Shown here in pieces: positions 5,584 to 12,767 of a DNA stretch of 14,207 bases. Every line of letters begins with the position of its first letter. The first letter of the stretch is position 1. The stretch is from contig CAZIDN010000085.1 in the NCBI GenBank assembly GCA_964537875.1, positions 1 through 14,207 on the forward strand. Direction: 5' to 3'. The stretch comes from JAPKZH01 sp964537875. GTDB taxonomy: Bacteria; Acidobacteriota; Aminicenantia; Aminicenantales; UBA4085. A program made the position numbers and the translations under genes. The notes beneath the pieces are model-generated. The model worked only from the letters and a program-made list of their open reading frames with translations. It had not been told where the DNA came from and ran no database searches.

Positions 5584-6923
5584 AGAAAGCGAGAAAGGCT
5601 ATTGTCATCCTGGCCTTGATCCTGGCCTGGCCATGGGTCTCGTACGGCCAGGAGAGGATCACCTTGACGCTGGACGAGTGCATCCGCCTGGCGCTCCGGC
5701 AGAACCCCTTCTACTTGGCCGAGAAAGCCAAGGAAGAGGAAGCGGGCTATCGGGTGAAAGAGGCAGTCTCCAGTTTTTTTCCCAGCCTCAATGCCCAAGG
5801 CACGGATGTCCTGGATAAGAAGGTCTTTACCCTGGAATTTCCGTCGTTAATTCCCGGAGAGCCCCCGCAGAGAATCAAGATCGATTTTACCCGAAACTAT
5901 CAACTCTCCCTTGCTCTTTCCGTGCCGCTCTTCACCGGCGGACGGCTCATCTCCGGGTTTAAACAGGCCAACCTCAACCTCGCGGCCACGCAAGAGACCA
6001 TCCGCCAGTCCCGGCAGGAAACTGTGTTCAATGTCAAAAAAGCCTTCTACGGCTATCTCCTGGCCAGGGAATTCGTAGCAGTCTCCGAGGAAGCCGTCAC
6101 CCTGGCGGACAAGCATTTCAAGAAGGTTAAAAATCTTTATGATGTCGGCATGGCCTCCAAGTTTGACCTTTTGAGGTCGGAGGTCCAGGTGGCCAACCTG
6201 AAACCTCAATCGATCCGGGCAAAGAACGGCTTGAGCATAGCCGAGCTGGGCCTCAAAACTCTCTTGGGCTTGGATTTGAACCAGCCCGTGGAGATCAAGG
6301 GGGCATTGAGCTACCAGGAGTTCGAGGCCATGCTGGATGCCGACGTGGCCCAGGCCCTGGCCAGCCGTCCGGAGCTCATCCAGCTCAAGTACCAGAAGCA
6401 AATGGCGGCGGAAATGCTGAAAATGGCGCGGGCGGCCTACGTTCCTACGCTGGCCGTCGGTGGCGCCTTTAATTATTGGGCCGACGCATTCAATTTTAGA
6501 AAAAACAACTGGGAAAGCTTTTATTCCATCAGTCTCGTGCTGTCCATCCCAATTTTTAACGGGTTTTCCAACTCGGCCAAAGTCGGCGAGACGAAGGCCA
6601 TCATGAAACAGCTCGACTACAGCCAGAAGGGCCTCATGGAGATGGTCAAATTCGAAGTCCAACTGGCCATTCTGAACTTGCAGCAGGCCAAGGAATCACT
6701 CCTGTCCCAGGAGAAAAACGTGGAACAGGCTCAGGAGGCCGTCCGGATCGCCGAACTGAATTATGCGGAGGGTTTGGCCACGAACCTGGACGTGAGCTCG
6801 GTCCAAGTGGCCTTGACCCAGGCCAAAACGAATTATTCCCAAGCCCTTTACGACTACGCCACGGCCCTGGCCCAGCTCGAGAAAGCCATCGGATCCGGCT
6901 GGGATAAGGACGAAGCGAAATAA
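5580..6923 (+). CDS. TolC-family outer membrane efflux protein
   Basis: This 447-aa exported protein forms the outer-membrane channel of the tripartite pump. A Sec signal peptide is clear (KKARKAIVILALILAWPW, probable cleavage after SYG at 23). The mature start ERITLTLDECIRLALRQNP is characteristic of the outer membrane efflux protein (OEP) family. Two OEP repeats follow, each with a beta-strand pair (about 80-105, for example LSLALSVPLFTGGRLISGF; about 315-335, SLVLSIPIFNGFSNSAKVGE) and long coiled-coil helices (about 115-230 and 340-440). The GVP/IPIFNG-type strand turns are typical. AAGGAG at 5567-5572 gives a good ribosome site even though the ATG overlaps the TetR stop. A 9-bp gap plus start choice separates it from the adaptor gene. 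Confidence 0.93.
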   Translation: MKKARKAIVILALILAWPWVSYGQERITLTLDECIRLALRQNPFYLAEKAKEEEAGYRVKEAVSSFFPSLNAQGTDVLDKKVFTLEFPSLIPGEPPQRIKIDFTRNYQLSLALSVPLFTGGRLISGFKQANLNLAATQETIRQSRQETVFNVKKAFYGYLLAREFVAVSEEAVTLADKHFKKVKNLYDVGMASKFDLLRSEVQVANLKPQSIRAKNGLSIAELGLKTLLGLDLNQPVEIKGALSYQEFEAMLDADVAQALASRPELIQLKYQKQMAAEMLKMARAAYVPTLAVGGAFNYWADAFNFRKNNWESFYSISLVLSIPIFNGFSNSAKVGETKAIMKQLDYSQKGLMEMVKFEVQLAILNLQQAKESLLSQEKNVEQAQEAVRIAELNYAEGLATNLDVSSVQVALTQAKTNYSQALYDYATALAQLEKAIGSGWDKDEAK

Positions 6924-6935
6924 CGGAGGAATGTG

Positions 6936-8042
6936 ATGAAAAAATCGATCGTTGTCAAAGCTCTTGTCGCCAGCACGGTTTTAAGCGCGCTATTCGCCTG
7001 CCAAAGAGCTAAAAAAGAGGAAGCAGCGAAGACGGAGGCTTATGGAGCCACACCCGTCAAAGTCGTCCAAGTGGTTCGACAGAAAATATCCGAGAAACTG
7101 ACCTATACGGGCACCCTCGAGGCCTGGCAGAAGATCACGATCACTCCGGACATCGGAGGCAAAGTGGCCAAGATCTATGTCGAAGAAGGCCAGCGCGTCG
7201 AGCGTGGGCAGCTCCTGGCCGAGATGGACGTCGAATCCATCCAGCTCCAGCTCAAGCAGGTCGAAGCGGCCCAGGCCGTGGCCGAGGCCAATTTCAAGAA
7301 CGCCTCCCGCAACAAAGAGCGCATGGACAGGCTTTTCCAGGAGAAAGCGGTCTCCGACCAGCAATACGAACAGGTGAAGCTGGCCTATGATGCCGCCAAG
7401 GCGCAGCTCGAGCAGGCCCAAGCCGCCGCGAACATGGCCCGCCACACTCTCGATGTGTCGATCATGAAGGCCCCCTTCGGCGGCATCATCGCCTCCAAGA
7501 ATGCCCAAGTGGGAGATGTGATCAATCCCATGATGGGAAATTTCTCTCCGGGGAGCGGCGGTGGGGTGCTCACTCTCGTGGATTATTCGCGGATTAAGAT
7601 TGTCGTCGAAGTTTCTCAGGGCGATATTCTCCGCATCTATAAAGGCCAGCCCGCCGCCGTCAGGGTGTCCGACGGCCAAGCGAAAGAATACTCGGGCACG
7701 GTCACGGTCGTCAACACGACGGCGGACCCTCTGGCCAAAAAATTCCGCGTGGAGGTTATGGTCAGCAATCCGGACCTGGCCCTGCGTCCGGGCACGTTCG
7801 GTAGCTGTGTGTTTGAAGCCAGCACTCACGACAATGCCCTCGTCGTCCCGCAAAAGGCCATCCTGGACAATAAATATGTGTTCCTGGTCTTGGGCAACAA
7901 AGCCGTCAAGAAGGAAGTTGTGCTCGGCCTGAGAAATACCGAATTGATCGAGATCAAAGAAGGCCTTAAAGAGGGCGACCGGGTGATCGTCGAGGGCAAT
8001 TACGGACTCATCGACGGCACGGAAATCGAAATCAAGAGGTAA
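6936..8042 (+). CDS. RND efflux periplasmic adaptor (HlyD/MFP family), predicted lipoprotein
   Basis: This 368-aa adaptor links the RND pump to the TolC-like channel. The signal sequence ends in LFAC, so Cys22 is a likely lipidation site. The barrel-sandwich half at about 60-98 (TGTLEAWQKITITP, VEEGQRVERGQLLAEMD) leads into a coiled-coil hairpin at about 100-172, then the second sandwich half (IMKAPFGGIIASKNAQVGDVI, 177-196). A Met/Gly-rich loop (about 197-210, NPMMGNFSPGSGGG) follows, then the beta-barrel (about 217-290) and the membrane-proximal domain (about 300-368). GGAGG at 6925-6929 is 6 nt from the ATG at 6936; a GTG at 6933 would be only 3 nt away, so I prefer the ATG. The stop is 3 bp before the permease start. 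Confidence 0.93.
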   Translation: MKKSIVVKALVASTVLSALFACQRAKKEEAAKTEAYGATPVKVVQVVRQKISEKLTYTGTLEAWQKITITPDIGGKVAKIYVEEGQRVERGQLLAEMDVESIQLQLKQVEAAQAVAEANFKNASRNKERMDRLFQEKAVSDQQYEQVKLAYDAAKAQLEQAQAAANMARHTLDVSIMKAPFGGIIASKNAQVGDVINPMMGNFSPGSGGGVLTLVDYSRIKIVVEVSQGDILRIYKGQPAAVRVSDGQAKEYSGTVTVVNTTADPLAKKFRVEVMVSNPDLALRPGTFGSCVFEASTHDNALVVPQKAILDNKYVFLVLGNKAVKKEVVLGLRNTELIEIKEGLKEGDRVIVEGNYGLIDGTEIEIKR

Positions 8043-8045
8043 GCC

Positions 8046-11000
8046 ATGAAGCTCCCTGAATTTTCCGTCAATCGAAAAGTCACGACGGCCATGATCGCCA
8101 TGATCCTGGTCGTCGTCGGCTTTATTTCGTTTTCCAGGCTGGGCCTGGACTATTTTCCGGAGCTGGATTTTCCCACGGTTTCCGTGATCACCACGTACCG
8201 GGGTGCGTCTCCGGAAGATATTGAAAACACCATCACCAAAACGCTGGAGCAGGTCGTCAGCTCCGTCAACCGGGTGAAAAAGGTCTCCTCGGCGACCGCG
8301 GAAGGGACGTCCGTGATCACTGTCGAATTCGAATGGGGGACCAACCTGGATTTTGCCGCCCAGGACCTGCGCGACCAAATCGGACTCTATAAGAGTTTTC
8401 TTCCTCAAGGCGCCAGCGAGCCGCTCGTGGTGAAATTCAACCTGTCCCAGATCCCGATCATCTTTTGGGGCGTCACCGCCAACAGGCCGACGATGGAGCT
8501 CAAAAAACTCATCGAGGACGAAGTGGCGCGCCGGCTGGAGCGGATCGACGGCGTGGCCGCAGCCCAGGTGTTTTCGATGGAAACGCGCGAGATCCTAGTT
8601 GCGATCGACAAGCATGCCCTCCAATCCCTGAATCTTTCCCTGGACCAGGTTTTGGGCGCCCTGGCCATGGAAAACCTGAACCTGCCGGCCGGCCATTTGG
8701 TGGAACGGCACTCCGATTTTTTGGTCCGCACGCTGGGCGAATACGAAAGCCTGGACGATGTCCGGAACACCGTGATCGGAGCGACGGCCAAAGGAAACCC
8801 GATCTATTTGAAAGACCTGGCGGAGGTCAAGGATACGCTCAAGGAATCCCGATACATCGGCCGGATCCAAGGCCAGAAAGGCATTTTCCTCTTCGTCAGC
8901 AAGCGCTCGGGCGCCAACACTGCCGTCACCGGCGATGCCGTGAACAAAGAAATGGAGAATCTTCGGAAAACGCTGCCGGCGGACGTCGAATTCAACATGG
9001 TCATGGATCAGTCCGAGATGATCAAGGTCGTGACGAAGAACACCGCAGATAACGCCTGGCAGGGCGGCCTCCTGGCCATCATTTTGATCTTCCTTTTCCT
9101 GCTCAACTGGCGGCCGACGCTCATCATCGGCCTGGCCATCCCTCTCTCCATCATCACGACGTTCATCGCCTTCTATTTCGCCGGCTACACGCTGAACCTG
9201 CTCACGCTGGGAGGGCTGGCCCTCGGCGTCGGAATGCTGGTGGACAATGCCATCGTCGTCATCGAGAACATGTTTCGTCATATCCAGGAGGGCAAGACGA
9301 GCGATGAGGCGGCCAAGGTGGGCGCCTCGGAGGTCGGCATGGCCATTACGGCCTCGACGCTGACGACCATCGTCGTCTTCCTGCCGATGGTCTTCGCCTC
9401 GGGGATCACCGGGAAGCTGACGCGCGGGATGGCCCTGTCCATCACATTTTCGCTGGTATCCTCTCTTTTCGTAGCCCTGACCGTCGTGCCCATGCTGGCG
9501 TCCGTCCTTTTCAAACGAAAAAAGAAAGCGGCCCTGGCTATGAAAAAGCAGATCGGCGCGGATTTCACGGGGGCCAAGAATTATTACCGGAAGATCTTGG
9601 AGAAGGCGCTTCGGCACAGGGGCCGGGTCCTGGCCGGCGTTTTTATCCTGTTCGCAATCTCGGTGGCTATGATCCCTATTTTGGGAACCGAATTCATGCC
9701 CTCAATGGATATGGACATGGCCCTGATGAAAGTGAAGATGCCGGTCGGGACCTCGCTGGAGGAGACGGACCGGGTCACCGCGATCGTCGAGAAAATCATC
9801 CGGGACATGCCGGAAGCCAAGATTGTTTCCGCCTCGGTCGGCTCACAGGCCGAGGACAATCCCCAGGATACGGGGATGGGGACAAACCCCACCGGCCCTC
9901 ACGAGGCGCTGATCTGGGTCGGCCTGGTTCCGATGAGCGAGCGAAAGATTTCAGACAGGCAGGTTTTGGAAAAAATCCGGAGCAAGCTGCCCAAGCTCGA
10001 GAACGTCAAGTTTGAAGGCCTGGACATGACCCAGTCGATGATGGGCGGAACGACGGTGCCGGTCGAGATCAAGATTTTCGGAAAGGAATTGGCCAAGATA
10101 CGGTCCATTGCCGATGACATCGTCCAGAGGATCAAGGATGTCCCCGGCCTGAGAGATGTCACCCATACCCTGGCCCAGGCCAAGCCGGAATATCACATCC
10201 GGATCGACAGGGACAGAGCCGCCCGGTTCGGCCTCATGGTCAGCCAAGTGGCCACGACGGTCCAGACCGCGACGCTGGGACGGGTCGGCACCCGCTATCG
10301 CGAAGAGGGCGATGAGTTCGATATTCGGGTCCGCTTCAAGGATGAATTCCGGAACAACATCGATGAGATCCGGAATATCCCAATCCTGACGCCCCTCAAC
10401 AAAACGGTCTATCTAGGCCAGGTGGCGGACATTAAGCGGGGGGAAGGTCCCATTCAGATCACGCATGAAAACCAGTCCAGACAGGTCACCGTGACGGGGA
10501 ATATCGTGGGCAGGGATCTGGGCAGCGTAGTCAAGGATGTCAAGGCCAGAATCGAGGGCGTGGACAAGACTTTGCCCCCTGCCTATTTCCTCGAGTTCGG
10601 CGGATCTTACCAGCAAATGAACGAAGCATTTGCCATCCTCGCCGGCGTTTTCGCCTTGGCCTTGCTGCTCGTGTACATGGTCATGGCCTCCCAGTTCGAG
10701 TCGTTTGTCCATCCGTTCATCATCATGTTCACAATTCCCCTGTGCTTGATCGGCATAGTGGCCGGCCTGCTGATCAGCGGGCGGCCGCTTAACCTGCCCG
10801 TCTGGATCGGCCTCATCGTGCTGGCGGGCGTCGCCGTCAACAACGCCATCGTTATGATCGACTACATGAACCAGCTGCGGAAAAGGGGCTTGGAGAAGAG
10901 GGAGGCCATCCTTCAAGGGGCCGTCACCCGATTGCGCCCGGTGCTGCTCACGGCGCTGACCACGATTCTAGGAACGTTCCCCATGGCCATCAGCAGAACC

Positions 11001-11144
11001 GCGGGCTACGAGATGAGAAACCCGCTGGCCATCACGCTTCTCGGCGGCCTGACCACGACGACCTTCCTGACGCTGTTCATCATCCCCATTATCTACAGTT
11101 TGATCGAGAAGGTGTCGTTTAAAAAAGCTAAAGTCGCCAATTGA
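8046..11144 (+). CDS. RND efflux permease (AcrB/HAE1-like; SwrC-type proton-relay variant)
   Basis: This 1032-aa inner-membrane, proton-driven transporter has the normal RND length and duplicated fold. TM1 is at about 12-30, a periplasmic porter region at about 35-335, TM2-6 at about 338-488, TM7 at about 527-546, a second porter region at about 550-860 and TM8-12 at about 862-1020. RND signatures include FPELDFPTVSV (37-47), LGVGMLVDNAIVVIEN (393-408) in TM4 and LRPVLLTALTTILG (963-976) in TM11. AcrB's TM4 Asp-Asp is Asp400-Asn401 here, and the TM10 lysine (AcrB K940) is Asn932 in GVAVNNAIVMIDY. This resembles the SwrC/YerP-like branch as I recall it. GAGGT at 8036-8040 is the ribosome site. 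It is the last gene of the operon, and its substrates (drugs, lipids or surfactants) cannot be told. Confidence 0.93.
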   Translation: MKLPEFSVNRKVTTAMIAMILVVVGFISFSRLGLDYFPELDFPTVSVITTYRGASPEDIENTITKTLEQVVSSVNRVKKVSSATAEGTSVITVEFEWGTNLDFAAQDLRDQIGLYKSFLPQGASEPLVVKFNLSQIPIIFWGVTANRPTMELKKLIEDEVARRLERIDGVAAAQVFSMETREILVAIDKHALQSLNLSLDQVLGALAMENLNLPAGHLVERHSDFLVRTLGEYESLDDVRNTVIGATAKGNPIYLKDLAEVKDTLKESRYIGRIQGQKGIFLFVSKRSGANTAVTGDAVNKEMENLRKTLPADVEFNMVMDQSEMIKVVTKNTADNAWQGGLLAIILIFLFLLNWRPTLIIGLAIPLSIITTFIAFYFAGYTLNLLTLGGLALGVGMLVDNAIVVIENMFRHIQEGKTSDEAAKVGASEVGMAITASTLTTIVVFLPMVFASGITGKLTRGMALSITFSLVSSLFVALTVVPMLASVLFKRKKKAALAMKKQIGADFTGAKNYYRKILEKALRHRGRVLAGVFILFAISVAMIPILGTEFMPSMDMDMALMKVKMPVGTSLEETDRVTAIVEKIIRDMPEAKIVSASVGSQAEDNPQDTGMGTNPTGPHEALIWVGLVPMSERKISDRQVLEKIRSKLPKLENVKFEGLDMTQSMMGGTTVPVEIKIFGKELAKIRSIADDIVQRIKDVPGLRDVTHTLAQAKPEYHIRIDRDRAARFGLMVSQVATTVQTATLGRVGTRYREEGDEFDIRVRFKDEFRNNIDEIRNIPILTPLNKTVYLGQVADIKRGEGPIQITHENQSRQVTVTGNIVGRDLGSVVKDVKARIEGVDKTLPPAYFLEFGGSYQQMNEAFAILAGVFALALLLVYMVMASQFESFVHPFIIMFTIPLCLIGIVAGLLISGRPLNLPVWIGLIVLAGVAVNNAIVMIDYMNQLRKRGLEKREAILQGAVTRLRPVLLTALTTILGTFPMAISRTAGYEMRNPLAITLLGGLTTTTFLTLFIIPIIYSLIEKVSFKKAKVAN

Positions 11145-11169
11145 CATTATGAGATAAAAGACTGGCACT

Positions 11170-11200
11170 GGGGACGGTTCTAAAGCCGTCCCCTTTCTTT
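11170..11200 (+). terminator. Intrinsic terminator of the efflux operon
   Basis: GGGGACGG (11170-11177) and CCGTCCCC (11186-11193) form an 8-bp stem with an 8-nt loop, followed by TTTCTTT. It lies 25 bp after the permease stop. The gene on the opposite strand ends at 11211, so this hairpin separates two convergent transcripts, but only the plus-strand side has an immediate U-rich tail. Confidence 0.7.
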
Positions 11201-11210
11201 GGAGATTTTT

Positions 11211-12356
11211 TTAGACCTTATAGCGCAGGAAGGCGCCGATCTTTCCATAGCGGTCGAGCTTGGACGGCGGCGTGATATGCCGGACCTCGGCGTGCTTTTT
11301 CAAGGCGGCTTCGATGGCCTCATCGACGATGTCTACCACGGCCTCGGTTTTCACCTGGCAGTTCGGGCAGAGCTGTTCCTCGAGATAAAGGAATTTACAG
11401 CGCGGACAGATCTTTCCTTCGGCCGAGAAGTTATGGGTCACGACGAGGTTTTGGACTTCGACCTGATTCAGCCGGCGTAAGGTCTCTTTGATGCCGGAGA
11501 CCGCCAGGCCGCCGCTTTCCAGCTCGGCCACCAGCCTGCGGACGAGTTCGGCTTCCTCGGCTTTGTTAAGCCGGTTTTCCAATTCGACAGACTCCCTGAG
11601 AATTTTGTCGTAGGAATCGGTCGGCTTGGCTTTGAGCCGGCCTTTTAGGCGTTCTCTCAAATAGGCGTGGAGGAACGTCTCAAAATCGGAAAAATATTTG
11701 TCTTCGCAGCCCAAAAAGATCCAGTCGAAGTGGTTCTTCTTGAACAGGTCAAAGGTCGTCTGGGCAGCCTTCTTGAAATAATCATGGAGGTGCGCTTCGA
11801 TATGCCGTTCGATCCGCTTGGCTTGGGTGCCTTCAAAGCCCCCTTCCTTGACCTTGCTGGGGACATCGCTTGTCAGGCTTTCCAGAGGCTTGATTTCCTC
11901 CATGAAAACCTCATACCATCTGGCTTCCCGGCGGTCAAAGAGAAAAGCGATGATGTGACGGTATTTGCCGAGGATCGCCGATAGGGGACGCATATAGGGA
12001 TTCCGGTCGAAGAGGATCCTGTTCCGCGGCGGATGGGGGAGATGGATATCCTGCCAAAAACGTTCTCCCTGGCAGGAAAATAAGGCCAGGCCTTGAGAAT
12101 TGGAGGAAGATAAATTCTGGGAACAATACTCATTGATCTTGTCCAGGTCCTGGCAGAGCGAAGCTCTGTTCTCCTTGCTGAGATCCAGGCTGTCCAGCCT
12201 GGTCCGGCCGATCGTCAGCAGGTTTTTGACCGCGACCTGGATTTCCTTTTTGTTTTTTTGGCTTTTGTCCGAATCCAGGAAAAATGAGGTGGTGAGATAC
12301 TTCTCGCTCCTGAAGCGCGAGAGGACATCGATCTGATCCCTGGTCAAAAGTTTCAT
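11211..12356 (-). CDS. Bacterial archaeo-eukaryotic release factor-like protein (baeRF; eRF1/Vms1 superfamily) with zinc ribbon
   Basis: I read this 381-aa cytosolic protein as a bacterial member of the eRF1/Pelota/Vms1 superfamily, which acts on peptidyl-tRNA in termination or ribosome rescue. The N-terminal domain (about 1-130) is followed by the domain-2-like segment. Its catalytic-loop equivalent is KEGGFEGTQAKRIERHI (170-186), then a long helix HLHDYFKKAAQ and IFLGCEDKYFSDFETFL (213-229), typical of these proteins. The Gly-Gly pair (172-173) is kept but the adjacent Gln of canonical GGQ is Phe; Gln178 might take its place. Domain 3 carries a zinc-ribbon pair, CPRC (317-320) and CPNC (330-333), followed by a VDEAIEAALKKHAEV helix. 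A consensus AAGGAGG (12361-12367) lies 4 nt before the ATG, so translation should be strong. The gene is divergent from tRNA-Leu. The superfamily call rests on pattern memory. Confidence 0.7.
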   Translation of the reverse strand: MKLLTRDQIDVLSRFRSEKYLTTSFFLDSDKSQKNKKEIQVAVKNLLTIGRTRLDSLDLSKENRASLCQDLDKINEYCSQNLSSSNSQGLALFSCQGERFWQDIHLPHPPRNRILFDRNPYMRPLSAILGKYRHIIAFLFDRREARWYEVFMEEIKPLESLTSDVPSKVKEGGFEGTQAKRIERHIEAHLHDYFKKAAQTTFDLFKKNHFDWIFLGCEDKYFSDFETFLHAYLRERLKGRLKAKPTDSYDKILRESVELENRLNKAEEAELVRRLVAELESGGLAVSGIKETLRRLNQVEVQNLVVTHNFSAEGKICPRCKFLYLEEQLCPNCQVKTEAVVDIVDEAIEAALKKHAEVRHITPPSKLDRYGKIGAFLRYKV

Positions 12357-12375
12357 CGAACCTCCTTGAATGGAC

Positions 12376-12391
12376 TTTGAATGCCTTCAAA
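12376..12391. promoter_or_regulatory. Small perfect inverted repeat upstream of the eRF1-like gene
   Basis: TTTGAA (12376-12381), a TGCC spacer and TTCAAA (12386-12391) form a perfect 6-bp inverted repeat 9 bp upstream of the Shine-Dalgarno of the minus-strand gene. It could be an operator or a 5'-UTR hairpin. The rest of 12392-12580 holds only short inverted repeats (GATGA/TCATC at 12452-12465, ATCTCG/CGAGAT at 12495-12512, TTTGTC/GACAAA at 12548-12568). I see no gene there and no convincing minus-strand promoter. Confidence 0.3.
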
Positions 12392-12580
12392 AAATTGTCT
12401 GATCGATTCTGGGAAAAAAGCGGATGAATGATCGATATTTTTAATCGTCTGGATGATTAGTCATCTCCCTTTGGAATGTCCCAAGACTGACGCAATCTCG
12501 CCCTATCGAGATGGCCATGTAACTCTAAAATAAGAGCAGAAGGGCCGTTTGTCAAGTGGAAAGACAAAGGCTTTGGGGGC

Positions 12581-12609
12581 TTTACTCTCATGAGCGCCAT
12601 AGATATAAT
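12581..12609 (+). promoter_or_regulatory. Sigma70-like promoter of tRNA-Leu
   Basis: TTTACT (-35, 12581-12586), a 17-bp spacer and a perfect TATAAT (-10, 12604-12609). Transcription should begin near 12616, about 12 nt before the mature tRNA 5' end, as expected for a single-gene tRNA transcript. Confidence 0.65.
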
Positions 12610-12627
12610 AATTGTCCAAGAGCCTGT

Positions 12628-12715
12628 GCGGAAGTGGCGGAATTGGCAGACGCGTAAGCCTCAGGAGTTTATGGCCGATAAGGCTGTGTGGGTTCAAGTC
12701 CCACCTTCCGCACCA
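12628..12715 (+). tRNA. tRNA-Leu (anticodon CAG)
   Basis: A complete class II tRNA with encoded CCA. The acceptor arms GCGGAAG (12628-12634) and CTTCCGC (12705-12711) pair perfectly, with discriminator A12712 and CCA at 12713-12715. The D-arm uses GCG/CGC around AATTGGCAGA. The anticodon stem TAAGC/GTTTA (one G-U) presents the loop CTCAGGA with anticodon CAG at 12662-12664, reading CUG leucine codons. A long variable arm (GGCC/GGCT) follows, then the T-arm GTGGG-TTCAAGT-CCCAC. The long variable arm and A73 are hallmarks of bacterial tRNA-Leu. It has its own promoter and terminator. Confidence 0.97.
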
Positions 12716-12725
12716 TGATAACGAT

Positions 12726-12765
12726 AGGGCCGTTTCCGGCAGTGTCCGGAAACGGCTCTTTTTTT
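12726..12765 (+). terminator. Intrinsic terminator after tRNA-Leu
   Basis: A 14-bp stem (12726-12739 with 12746-12759, one G-U; core GCCGTTTCCGG/CCGGAAACGGC) has a 6-nt loop and runs straight into a T-tract at 12759-12765. This is the strongest terminator in the window. Its U-tract ends 2 bp before the start codon of the next gene. Confidence 0.85.
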
Positions 12766-12767
12766 AA

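Noticed and set aside
6990..8408. Long minus-strand open frame (472 codons) opposite the adaptor and permease genes
   Set aside because: It crosses the junction of two clear genes in antisense and reads as His/Asp/Gly-rich low-information sequence, typical of an antisense shadow.
8595..9617. Minus-strand open frame (340 codons) within the RND permease
   Set aside because: It is the antisense of a strongly conserved gene, with repetitive Asp/His/Arg composition and no domain.
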